Positions 27,151 through 34,812 of a stretch of 64,000 bases of DNA are shown piece by piece. Source of the stretch: Aureibacter tunicatorum (GTDB taxonomy: Bacteria; Bacteroidota; Bacteroidia; Cytophagales; Cyclobacteriaceae); NCBI RefSeq assembly GCF_036492635.1, contig NZ_AP025305.1, positions 3,472,001 to 3,536,000 on the forward strand, given 5' to 3'. Position numbers and translations under genes: made by a program. The notes beneath the pieces were generated by a model. The model was not told the DNA's origin and made no database searches. It saw only the letters and a list, made by a program, of their open reading frames with translations. Each line of letters begins with the position of its first letter. The first letter of the stretch is position 1.

Positions 27151-28938
27151 GTGAAAGATTTAAAGTTTTTAAACAAATATTTTTGGAAATACAAATACAG
27201 ATTTGGTCTTGGAATATTTTTCATCATCATATCCACATATTTTCAAATCCTTCCCGGCCAATTAATCCGAAACGCCTTGAATTTGGTTGTCGACAATATC
27301 ACTATGTTCAAGATGTTCGAGGGCCTGAACCTGCAAACGTCGTTTGAAGACATTATAAAATCAAGCATTGTTCTCTATGGATTTATGATCTTGGGAGTGG
27401 CTTTATTAAGAGGTTTTTTCTTGTTTCTTGTTCGACAAACCATCATTATCATGTCTCGCCATGTAGAATATGACATGAAAAACGACATTTACGAACACTA
27501 TCAGCAATTGCCTACCAGTTTTTTCAAAATGAATTCAACGGGAGATCTTATGGCAAGAATTTCCGAAGATGTCAGTAGAGTAAGGATGTACATAGGACCA
27601 GCGGTGATGTATGGAATCAGCCTTATCGTATTATTTGGCATGTTGATTCCCTACATGTTTTCCATCAATACCACGTTGACTTTATACGCTTTGAGTCCTT
27701 TGCCTATTTTGTCTGTCGCTATTTATTTTGTTAATAATCAAGTAAACAAACGATCCGAGGAAATTCAAAGACAGCTATCCAAGTTATCGACATTCACCCA
27801 AGAAGCTTTTTCTGGCATTAGAGTTATCAAGTCATTCTCAAGAGAAAAAAATTCCGTCGAAAACTTTGAACAAGAAAGCAATGAATACAAAGATCGTTCG
27901 CTTAAGCTTACCTTCGTTCAAGCCATGTTTTTCCCGCTTATCGTGGGTTTGATCGGCGTCAGTACGATCTTAACGATCTACGTAGGAGGAATGGAGGTAA
28001 TCGAAGGAACTCTTTCATTTGGAAACATAGCCGAGTTCGTCATTTATGTAAACCTGCTGACTTGGCCTGTGGCTTCATTAGGGTGGGTTACTAGTATTAT
28101 GCAGCGCGCGGCCGCCTCGCAAAAAAGAATCAATGAATTCCTAAACGTCAAAAATGACATCTTATCAGAAAAGAACTTGACCAATGATATTGAAGGAAGC
28201 GTAGAATTCAAAAATGTCAGTTTGAAATACGATGATTCAGGCATTAATGCGTTGAAAAATATCAGTTTTTCATTAGAATCTGGAAAATCTCTTGCCATCA
28301 TAGGCACTACAGGATCAGGTAAAAGCACCATAGCTAATCTTATCATGAGGCTATACGATGCTTCCGAAGGAGAGATCGCCATCGACGGAACAAATATTAA
28401 AGACTATCAAGTCCAACATATTCGAAACCAGATGGGCTATGTGCCGCAAGATGTCTTTTTATTCTCCGACAGCATCAAAAACAATATAGCCTTCAGCGAC
28501 AACAGTTTGCCGATGGAAAAGATCATTGAAGCATCCAAAGTCGCCGATTTGCATCATAATATCGAGCACTTCAAAGAAGGTTACGACACTGTATTAGGCG
28601 AAAGAGGCATTACCCTATCTGGCGGGCAAAAACAAAGGCTATCGATTGCCCGAGCTATAATCAAAAATCCAAAAATACTCATTCTCGATGACGCTTTATC
28701 TGCTGTAGACACCAAAACTGAGCATAATATTTTATCTCAGTTGAGCAAAATCATGGAAAATAGAACCAGTATCATCATATCCCACAGAGTCTCCAGCGCG
28801 CAGCTTGCCGACACCATACTTGTTCTTAAAAATGGCGAAATCATAGAAGAAGGCACTCATAATTCGCTTATAGACAAACAAGGCGCTTATCATAAACTGT
28901 ATCAAAAACAAATCAAAAAAGGTGATATGGATGATTAA
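27151..28938 (+). CDS. ABC transporter, fused permease and ATPase (exporter type, MsbA-like)
   Basis: A 595-residue half transporter. Six transmembrane helices span about 1-325, and the nucleotide-binding domain carries Walker A GTTGSGKST near residue 383, signature LSGGQKQRL near 488, Walker B ILILDDALSAVD near 510 and the H-loop in ISHRVSS. Such exporters act as homodimers or heterodimers on lipids, peptides or drugs; nothing in the sequence fixes the substrate. Translation starts at GTG (27151). The next gene begins nine bases after its stop, so the two form an operon. Confidence 0.85.
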   Translation: MKDLKFLNKYFWKYKYRFGLGIFFIIISTYFQILPGQLIRNALNLVVDNITMFKMFEGLNLQTSFEDIIKSSIVLYGFMILGVALLRGFFLFLVRQTIIIMSRHVEYDMKNDIYEHYQQLPTSFFKMNSTGDLMARISEDVSRVRMYIGPAVMYGISLIVLFGMLIPYMFSINTTLTLYALSPLPILSVAIYFVNNQVNKRSEEIQRQLSKLSTFTQEAFSGIRVIKSFSREKNSVENFEQESNEYKDRSLKLTFVQAMFFPLIVGLIGVSTILTIYVGGMEVIEGTLSFGNIAEFVIYVNLLTWPVASLGWVTSIMQRAAASQKRINEFLNVKNDILSEKNLTNDIEGSVEFKNVSLKYDDSGINALKNISFSLESGKSLAIIGTTGSGKSTIANLIMRLYDASEGEIAIDGTNIKDYQVQHIRNQMGYVPQDVFLFSDSIKNNIAFSDNSLPMEKIIEASKVADLHHNIEHFKEGYDTVLGERGITLSGGQKQRLSIARAIIKNPKILILDDALSAVDTKTEHNILSQLSKIMENRTSIIISHRVSSAQLADTILVLKNGEIIEEGTHNSLIDKQGAYHKLYQKQIKKGDMDD

Positions 28939-28947
28939 CATTAAGGT

Positions 28948-30702
28948 TTGCTAAAACAAATCAATTGCCGCCTAGATTATGTTTTAGTGCGTCAACTCAT
29001 TAATCATCATACAAAAAAACAGGCTCAAAGCTTTTGCGGAATTGCGGCTCAAGGCAAACTGGTGAATAGTGACGCTCCAGTTGTACAAGCAAAGATGTTG
29101 GAATTTCCGCAAGAACTTTGGTATCAATCTTTTATTCCAAGAAGCGACATACACCAACCTTTTGTCAGAGCTCGTGTCAGAAAAAGCATCATACTACCTG
29201 TAAGAAAGCAAAGATACCCTCATTTGACATTAGACATCGATAGCACATCGTTTTTACGAAAAAAGAAAACCGTGCAAGTTCTTATCACAGAATTTCACTA
29301 TTCTCCCTCACAGCACTCTCCAAGATTTTACTTCAAAGAAGTTTTTGGTCAAAATGAATTCCACCCTGTCCAAGATTATGGACCTGAAATAGAAGCCATA
29401 GTCGTGCAGGCTAACAGATGGCTATCCGAAGCAAATTTGGATATCAAAGTCCGAAATCCTTTTTCTAGCAGTAAAGAACCCATTGAAAAGCCAGAAGGAA
29501 TAGACATGGGCTCCTTAGCTTCAGCGCTAGACCTTGAAAAGCCAACGTTGCATAAAGAGCCTCAATTACTGCTTTCAGAAGCAACGATTCCTTCCGATAT
29601 GGTCGAAGAAGTTGACACGACAAATCCAACGAAGAAAAAAAAGAAAAAGAAAAAAAAGAAGGTCAGCCCTCCCCCCTCAGCATCTGAGCTTCCCGAAGAG
29701 ATACCCGCACCTTTGCTTGAAATGCAAGCAACTGCTACTGAAGCCTCTCATAAAAAAGGGAAGAAAAGACGCAAAAAAAAATCTGCGGACGAAGAAATGG
29801 TCGATGCGAGCCTTAGCATGGATTATTCACAATTCATGGTTGAGAACGACTTTGAAGAACTTTTTGGCAAACTTGGTGCTTTGACAGTCAGGGATTTGCC
29901 ATTGGAAAAATATCAATTTTTGAAAAGACTGTTTTTAGAAATGGAAGTTTTTCAATGCCAGCATTTTTTCAATCCAATTGTCAAAAGACGTAGAATTCGC
30001 AAAGAAAATGTTGAACGAGAGATCGAACGGTTTTCCACACGATGCAAAATCAAAAAAGGAAAAGCATCATGGACTGAAGCTTGTCAAAAATGGGAATGGT
30101 ATAAACAAGAATGCGAGGAAGTTATCATTCCTGAGTACAGCGAAAGTATTCTTCAACATGTAATTCCTCCGGGAATGCTTGATAAAATTCAAGAACCCGT
30201 TGACAAATTCTTATTTCACATAGCTTTAAAAGCTGTTACGACAACTACACAAATTCGATTAAGAGAGCTAAAAGCTACTGACGACTATGATTTAGGCATT
30301 TTAGCATTGGTATATTTGCAAACCACTAGCCCTCATCTCATCGAATCTAATGGATTCGAAAGGCTATTAAGAAACTATGGCGAAGAGTTTAGAATACTAT
30401 GGGATGATGGCGCACCTGAAGAACTATTACTATGCATTGGCGAACCGAGAGAATTTTCCATGAGTGAGCTGAGCGATGCATTTGTAAAGTATGAACAACT
30501 TTGGGATGAAATTGGCAAGCCTCTTGAATCAGCCAGAGGAAAATCATTTCAACTTGTAGACTATTACTTCCATTCAAGTGGACAAACCAAAAGAGAAATG
30601 CATACACTGTCATCTGAGAATCTTGGCAAACTTGAAGCATTAGCTGAAAGTTTCCGTAAAGAACAAGAATACTTTCAGGAAACTAAGAGAGCAAACCCTT
30701 AA
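28948..30702 (+). CDS. Hypothetical protein with central poly-lysine linker
   Basis: A 584-residue protein with no homologue that I recognise. The frame opens after a stop at 28942, and the first usable start is TTG at 28948; the next ATG is internal by about 48 codons, so the start is uncertain. An N-terminal beta-rich domain (about 1-165) is joined by a low-complexity linker with ten consecutive lysines and a second basic cluster (KKGKKRRKKK) to a helical C-terminal domain (about 285-584). No signal peptide is seen, so it is probably cytosolic and may bind nucleic acid through the basic linker. It is in an operon with the ABC exporter. Confidence 0.55.
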   Translation: MLKQINCRLDYVLVRQLINHHTKKQAQSFCGIAAQGKLVNSDAPVVQAKMLEFPQELWYQSFIPRSDIHQPFVRARVRKSIILPVRKQRYPHLTLDIDSTSFLRKKKTVQVLITEFHYSPSQHSPRFYFKEVFGQNEFHPVQDYGPEIEAIVVQANRWLSEANLDIKVRNPFSSSKEPIEKPEGIDMGSLASALDLEKPTLHKEPQLLLSEATIPSDMVEEVDTTNPTKKKKKKKKKKVSPPPSASELPEEIPAPLLEMQATATEASHKKGKKRRKKKSADEEMVDASLSMDYSQFMVENDFEELFGKLGALTVRDLPLEKYQFLKRLFLEMEVFQCQHFFNPIVKRRRIRKENVEREIERFSTRCKIKKGKASWTEACQKWEWYKQECEEVIIPEYSESILQHVIPPGMLDKIQEPVDKFLFHIALKAVTTTTQIRLRELKATDDYDLGILALVYLQTTSPHLIESNGFERLLRNYGEEFRILWDDGAPEELLLCIGEPREFSMSELSDAFVKYEQLWDEIGKPLESARGKSFQLVDYYFHSSGQTKREMHTLSSENLGKLEALAESFRKEQEYFQETKRANP

Positions 30703-30985
30703 ATAAAAAGCAAGAATCCATTACAAACACCATAAACATTTCATTCCAAAGTTCATGATATATTCTATTGATTACGAGCCCTCAATATGAAGCAAGAAAC
30801 AATAAACGCTCAAAGCCAATATTTTCAAAATATATTTTCATTTCCAACTCATTTTTAGCACATTAGAGCACCTAATACAATCTAAACAAGTCAATAATTC
30901 TTAAAAAATTTCATTATTCCTATTTATGAATTATTGGCAAACCCGAAGAAAAACAACTATAGCAACAAACAATCAAGCGAAAACT

Positions 30986-31531
30986 ATGGCTACTTATACG
31001 ATATTCAAACAAATCTCCAAAGGTTTGAAATACAAAGAACTCAGCGATATCATTGGCAAAGAAATCCATCTAAGTGCTACAAGTGAAAACACGATCAAAG
31101 AGATTGATGAAACCTTGGCCAGTTCCCTAGATTTCGATATCAAGAAGACAAATAAAGCCAAATGGAGCAATGCATTGGCGGAATATGGGAAAATAGATAT
31201 TCAGTACGAGTTAAATGAAAAGGACGATTTCGAAAGTTTGTCAGGACTAGACACCTTGAGATTAAACAAATGGCTGGACAATAATCTAAGTGAAAACAGC
31301 AGTTCTCAGGAGCTCATTCAAAACATCTATGACAATATGCGAGAGGAAGTTAGCTCCGACAAAACTTACTTGAAGCTTTCAGCCAAAGTATGCGAAAAGC
31401 GCTTAAATGCCTCCGATGAAGAGCAAATCATAAAAACCATCGATGAAAAACACCCTATAAGAGTAGAAATCACCGATGCTTGCTTGACAAACTACAGCGG
31501 AGTTTGGATGTGGAAACATTTCTATTTATAA
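30986..31531 (+). CDS. Hypothetical cytosolic protein
   Basis: About 181 residues from the ATG at 30986 (MATYTIFKQISKGLKYKELSD); an ATG at 30926 would add 20 polar residues that look like untranslated leader. The protein is mostly helical and charged, ends with an aromatic cluster (YSGVWMWKHFYL), and has no signal peptide or motif that I can name. It lies alone between the poly-lysine gene and a shared terminator. Confidence 0.45.
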   Translation: MATYTIFKQISKGLKYKELSDIIGKEIHLSATSENTIKEIDETLASSLDFDIKKTNKAKWSNALAEYGKIDIQYELNEKDDFESLSGLDTLRLNKWLDNNLSENSSSQELIQNIYDNMREEVSSDKTYLKLSAKVCEKRLNASDEEQIIKTIDEKHPIRVEITDACLTNYSGVWMWKHFYL

Positions 31532-31534
31532 AAT

Positions 31535-31572
31535 AAAAAGCCATTCACAACATCTATCGTGAATGGCTTTTT
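31535..31572. terminator. Strong bidirectional terminator
   Basis: AAAAAGCCATTCAC (31535-31548) pairs perfectly with GTGAATGGCTTTTT (31559-31572); loop of 10 bases. It closes both the hypothetical gene to its left and the minus-strand gene to its right. Confidence 0.85.
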
Positions 31573-31596
31573 TCTTAATGCACAATGTGCTACTTA

Positions 31597-32094
31597 TCAA
31601 TATGACACTTTTTTGCCTTCTCCGATCAAAGGTGTATTGTCAAGTATGCTCATCTTTATAATAGTTCCTAAATACTCATCTAATTGGTAAAACCTAGCGG
31701 CTATTTCAGGGGAAATTTCCTTTCTCATTTTGTTGTAAAACTTCTTTTTCATCTTCAAAGTCTTTTTCTGAAGTTCAAAAAGCTTATTCATATCGTATTC
31801 AGGCGTTTTTCCTTCTTCTGTTACTTTCACAAACTCCTCAAGTTGCCCATTCAAAATTTTGATTTTTTCATTAGCCACTTGATTACGCTCAGCTTCGTAT
31901 TCTTCATAAATTTTCCAAAAAACCTCCGATTCTCCTTCTTTTAGTTTCATGTTCTCTTTTATAACAGCTTTCTTCTCCATATTGAGAATGGACTTGTACA
32001 TTTCCAATTCGGATGCCGAGGCATTTTGAGCTCTCAATCCATTGAACATTCCACTGATAAAAATAACTGTTATGGCAAAAAATAAATTTTTCAT
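31597..32094 (-). CDS. Small periplasmic helical protein, hypothetical
   Basis: A 165-residue protein with a cleavable signal peptide (about 1-22, ending GLRAQ). The mature part is almost entirely helical and rich in Glu and Lys (EVFWKIYEEYEAERNQVANEKIKIL, KKTLKMKKKFYNKMRKEISPEIAARFYQLDEYL). The pattern resembles small Spy/CpxP-like periplasmic helical proteins common in Bacteroidota, but the LTxxQ signature is not clear. Function unknown. It is downstream of manA but separated from it by a terminator. Confidence 0.5.
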   Translation of the reverse strand: MKNLFFAITVIFISGMFNGLRAQNASASELEMYKSILNMEKKAVIKENMKLKEGESEVFWKIYEEYEAERNQVANEKIKILNGQLEEFVKVTEEGKTPEYDMNKLFELQKKTLKMKKKFYNKMRKEISPEIAARFYQLDEYLGTIIKMSILDNTPLIGEGKKVSY

Positions 32095-32170
32095 CTTAGT
32101 AGTTTTAAGGTTTTATATATTTAATAGGTGTATTACAAACTTAATCAATCATCCCCTACAATTTAGTCAT

Positions 32171-32210
32171 TAAAATAAAAAAGCGCATTTGAAATGAATC
32201 AAATGCGCTG
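32171..32210 (-). terminator. Intrinsic terminator after manA
   Basis: AGCGCATTT (32182-32190) pairs with AAATGCGCT (32201-32209); on the minus strand the stem runs into TTTTTTATTTTA. This is the end of the glycosylasparaginase-to-manA gene row. Confidence 0.75.
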
Positions 32211-32233
32211 AATATAATTTTTATGGAATTCCC

Positions 32234-33448
32234 TTAATTTTGAGGAACAGTCGCTTTGTATAAAATAGAATCTTGAGACGCTTGAATAGTGTATTGTTGA
32301 TCAGACTTCACAACAAATGCTTCTCCTTTGCCTAATTCAATTTCATCCGACACGCTCGACGCTTTCACATCTCCTTCAAGCACAAATACAATATCAGTAG
32401 AATGGGCATCTTTATTCTTATACTCCTCTCCATTGCTAAGCTTGATAACGCTCAACTCAAAATCAGCTGCTGGCGATTTGAAAGCCAATTCATGAGCTCT
32501 TACTTTTTCTCCTGCAATGATATTTGGAATAGTTCTCTCGAATTTAGTATGCTTAAGCAACTCCGACACATCAATATGCTTAGGGGTCAATCCTCCTCTC
32601 AACACATTATCGGAATTCGCCATCAATTCCATATTTTGGCCTTCCATATACGCATGAGGAACACCAGCATCTTGGAAAATAGCATCTCCTTTTTCTGCCT
32701 TAACAATATTGAACAAATAAATTGAAAAGATTCCTCTATCCAAACCTTCGTTCAAATCTGTTTGTCCAGAAACCGCTTTCGATGCCCAGTAATCAGGCGA
32801 TGACTTTTCTACTTTGCCTTGCTTGTAATTTGGATAAATTCTCAACATCAAAGGAGATAAAATCCTATCTACTTCGGATTGAGGAAGTTCCATAATGTGT
32901 TGGTAAAGCTTCTTGTAATCATTTCCTTCAAAATAAGTAAGCAATTCATTGAACTCAGGCACAGATTTCAATGTTTCAACAACTTCTTCCTCTGACTTGA
33001 ATCCATGCAACAACCAGAATTCGCTTAAAGCCACCATAATCTCTGGCTTATGATTGTCATCCTTATAGTTGCGGTTTGAAGCGCTTAACGAAATGCCTTC
33101 TTCATTTTCTCTAGCGAAGCCTTTGACAGCCTCTTCCTTGGTAGGGTGAACTTGAATGGACAACATATCCTTAACATCAAGAACCTTGAACAAGTAAGGC
33201 AATTTATTCGCAAACTGATTCGCTACTTTCTCTCCCAAGAATGAATTCGGATCCTCGGCAATGAGCTTATTCAACGGCACTTCGCCACCAACCATAGAAG
33301 GCGCATTGTCATGAGCTCCCAACCAATACTCAGCCGTTGGCTGCCCTTTGACATCCACGCCTAATAACTGGCCAATATAACTTTCCCCTCCCCAAGCATA
33401 ATGCTGGATCTTTCCTTCTATTTTCGCTAAATTCTTCATTTTACTCAC
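32234..33448 (-). CDS. manA: Mannose-6-phosphate isomerase, class I
   Basis: A 404-residue zinc enzyme converting mannose 6-phosphate to fructose 6-phosphate in the cytosol. Metal-site regions are visible in LSIQVHPTKEEA, DDNHKPEIMVAL and DAGVPHAYMEGQNMELMANSDNVLRGGLTPKH, the last also including the PMI signature. The C-terminal cupin ends normally. As last gene of the N-glycan row it receives the mannose released by GH92, GH38 and GH2 after phosphorylation, presumably by the ROK kinase at 48.6 kb. A hairpin at 33511-33543 lies between it and the PNGase F gene and may attenuate or process the transcript. Confidence 0.9.
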   Translation of the reverse strand: MSKMKNLAKIEGKIQHYAWGGESYIGQLLGVDVKGQPTAEYWLGAHDNAPSMVGGEVPLNKLIAEDPNSFLGEKVANQFANKLPYLFKVLDVKDMLSIQVHPTKEEAVKGFARENEEGISLSASNRNYKDDNHKPEIMVALSEFWLLHGFKSEEEVVETLKSVPEFNELLTYFEGNDYKKLYQHIMELPQSEVDRILSPLMLRIYPNYKQGKVEKSSPDYWASKAVSGQTDLNEGLDRGIFSIYLFNIVKAEKGDAIFQDAGVPHAYMEGQNMELMANSDNVLRGGLTPKHIDVSELLKHTKFERTIPNIIAGEKVRAHELAFKSPAADFELSVIKLSNGEEYKNKDAHSTDIVFVLEGDVKASSVSDEIELGKGEAFVVKSDQQYTIQASQDSILYKATVPQN

Positions 33449-33510
33449 AAAAAGTTATGCAATAGTATGATAATTTAGGAGCAAGTCCTAAAGTAGATAT
33501 AGATAAAACT

Positions 33511-33543
33511 GCTTCGAGAGCATTTTGATATGCAATCGAAGCA
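33511..33543 (-). other. Hairpin between PNGase F-like gene and manA
   Basis: GCTTCGA (33511-33517) and TCGAAGC (33537-33543) form the outer stem, with inner GCAT/ATGC pairing; on the minus strand AGTTTTATC follows. It could be a weak terminator or an mRNA processing site that sets manA expression apart from the hydrolases. Confidence 0.45.
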
Positions 33544-33550
33544 AAAATGA

Positions 33551-34762
33551 TTATTTAATATTTTCACCCACCAAATAAGCTGAGACCAGCCAATGATTCA
33601 TTTCATTTTTCTTCGTTGGTTGGGCATTTGGAATACTTATCGTTATTACGTGCTTTCCTGCTGTTACGCTTGAAAGATCAATAACCTCAGGATCAACTAC
33701 AGATCCGGGACACCAATTGGAGCGAGAATAATCCGATGAGGCAATTCGCTCGTCAATTTCCTTGCCTTTCCACTCAGCCTTTTCCGTCCACACGCCTGAA
33801 TGAGGATTGAATCTTCTAAACGAAGCGCAATCATCCCTCCATGGATAAAAATCCAAAATTGTCTGGCCATCAAGAGACACTATATTTTGATTCTTCACAA
33901 ACTCGTCTCCTCCGCTATGACCTCCATGACCTGTGACAAGGTACTTCAATTGAACATTTTTCACATGTTTAGGAATATCAATCTCAAATGACAGATCTCC
34001 ACGAGAAAAGGCATCATAAGCTTTTTGAGGCCCTGTGTAAACGACAGTATTCAAAACAGGCTCTACCCACTTTTGAGTTCGCTTGTCGCAAGCAAGCTCG
34101 CTTTCTTCGATATTGATATCCATACTCAGGTTATATCCCTCCTTTGTCCATGTATCTATCCAAGCACCGACATAATACTCTCCAGCTGTCAATCTATCCG
34201 CAAAGTCGGAAATATCTTGAGTCCAAACGACCTCCTTTTCCCAGTGAGGCACATAAACAGGTCTTCTATTTTCCATAGAATCACTATAATACCCCACGCC
34301 AAAAGGAGTCATAAATCGCATGATCTCCAAATTCGGCTTATAGCCAGCTTCTTGTTTGATTCCATAAAACTTCTCTTCAAGATTTGTAGGCTCCGGAAAT
34401 TGTTGGTTCTTATTTAAAATATCTAAAAGATTGATCTCTGATTCCGCAGGAATAATAAACGCCGAACCAGATTTATCCCAAGCATCGCCATTGGAAGTCA
34501 CGGTAACCTTTGCTGTGATATTTACCGATCGTTCATATTCCTCATCTATTCTTATCTTTTTCATGATCACCCGTCCATTATCCAAATGCATAACACCTTT
34601 AGCATTCGGCTTCGATGGAACCGCATATTTATTCGGCTCGAAATGAATATTCTCATGATCAAAGACTTTAATCACTTGATCCCCGTTGGCAGGCAACTCC
34701 TTATGGTTGGAGCAACTATAAAAAATTAAGCCTGCGATAAATGCATATAAAACTCTCTTCAT
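33551..34762 (-). CDS. PNGase F-family peptide-N-glycosidase, lipoprotein
   Basis: A 403-residue lipoprotein (start ATG at 34762, lipobox YSC, Cys17; an in-frame start at 34804 would put a terminator-like hairpin inside the gene). It matches both jelly-roll domains of PNGase F, which cleaves the amide between Asn and the first GlcNAc. Compared from memory with the Elizabethkingia enzyme, GDAWDKSG holds the counterpart of catalytic Asp60 (here Asp96), SGGDEFVKNQN that of Glu206 (Glu287), and RSNWCPG matches its RAGWCPG. The Glu118 position (YTETW) reads WIDTW here, so Glu is replaced by Asp203. The C-terminal block PWRDDCASFRRFNPHSG is typical of Bacteroidota homologues. Inner or outer membrane anchoring and the neighbours support N-glycan release. 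Confidence 0.85.
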   Translation of the reverse strand: MKRVLYAFIAGLIFYSCSNHKELPANGDQVIKVFDHENIHFEPNKYAVPSKPNAKGVMHLDNGRVIMKKIRIDEEYERSVNITAKVTVTSNGDAWDKSGSAFIIPAESEINLLDILNKNQQFPEPTNLEEKFYGIKQEAGYKPNLEIMRFMTPFGVGYYSDSMENRRPVYVPHWEKEVVWTQDISDFADRLTAGEYYVGAWIDTWTKEGYNLSMDINIEESELACDKRTQKWVEPVLNTVVYTGPQKAYDAFSRGDLSFEIDIPKHVKNVQLKYLVTGHGGHSGGDEFVKNQNIVSLDGQTILDFYPWRDDCASFRRFNPHSGVWTEKAEWKGKEIDERIASSDYSRSNWCPGSVVDPEVIDLSSVTAGKHVITISIPNAQPTKKNEMNHWLVSAYLVGENIK

Positions 34763-34768
34763 ACTAGT

Positions 34769-34799
34769 AAAATTTAAACCACCCGATATAATCAGGTGG
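34769..34799 (-). terminator. Terminator-like hairpin between GH2 and PNGase F genes
   Basis: CCACCTGAT and ATCGGGTGG (minus strand, 34799 to 34779) form a 9-bp stem with one G-U pair and a three-base loop, followed by TTTAAATTTT. It supports the shorter start of the PNGase F gene and may reduce read-through from the upstream genes. Confidence 0.6.
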
Positions 34800-34812
34800 C
34801 CCATATCACTTG

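Noticed and set aside
29534-29884. 116-codon basic frame inside the poly-lysine gene
   Set aside because: Out-of-frame shadow caused by the A-rich linker.
34762-34804. Fourteen extra codons at the start of the PNGase F-like gene
   Set aside because: They would encode the region of a terminator-like hairpin and would bury the lipoprotein signal; the ATG at 34762 fits better.
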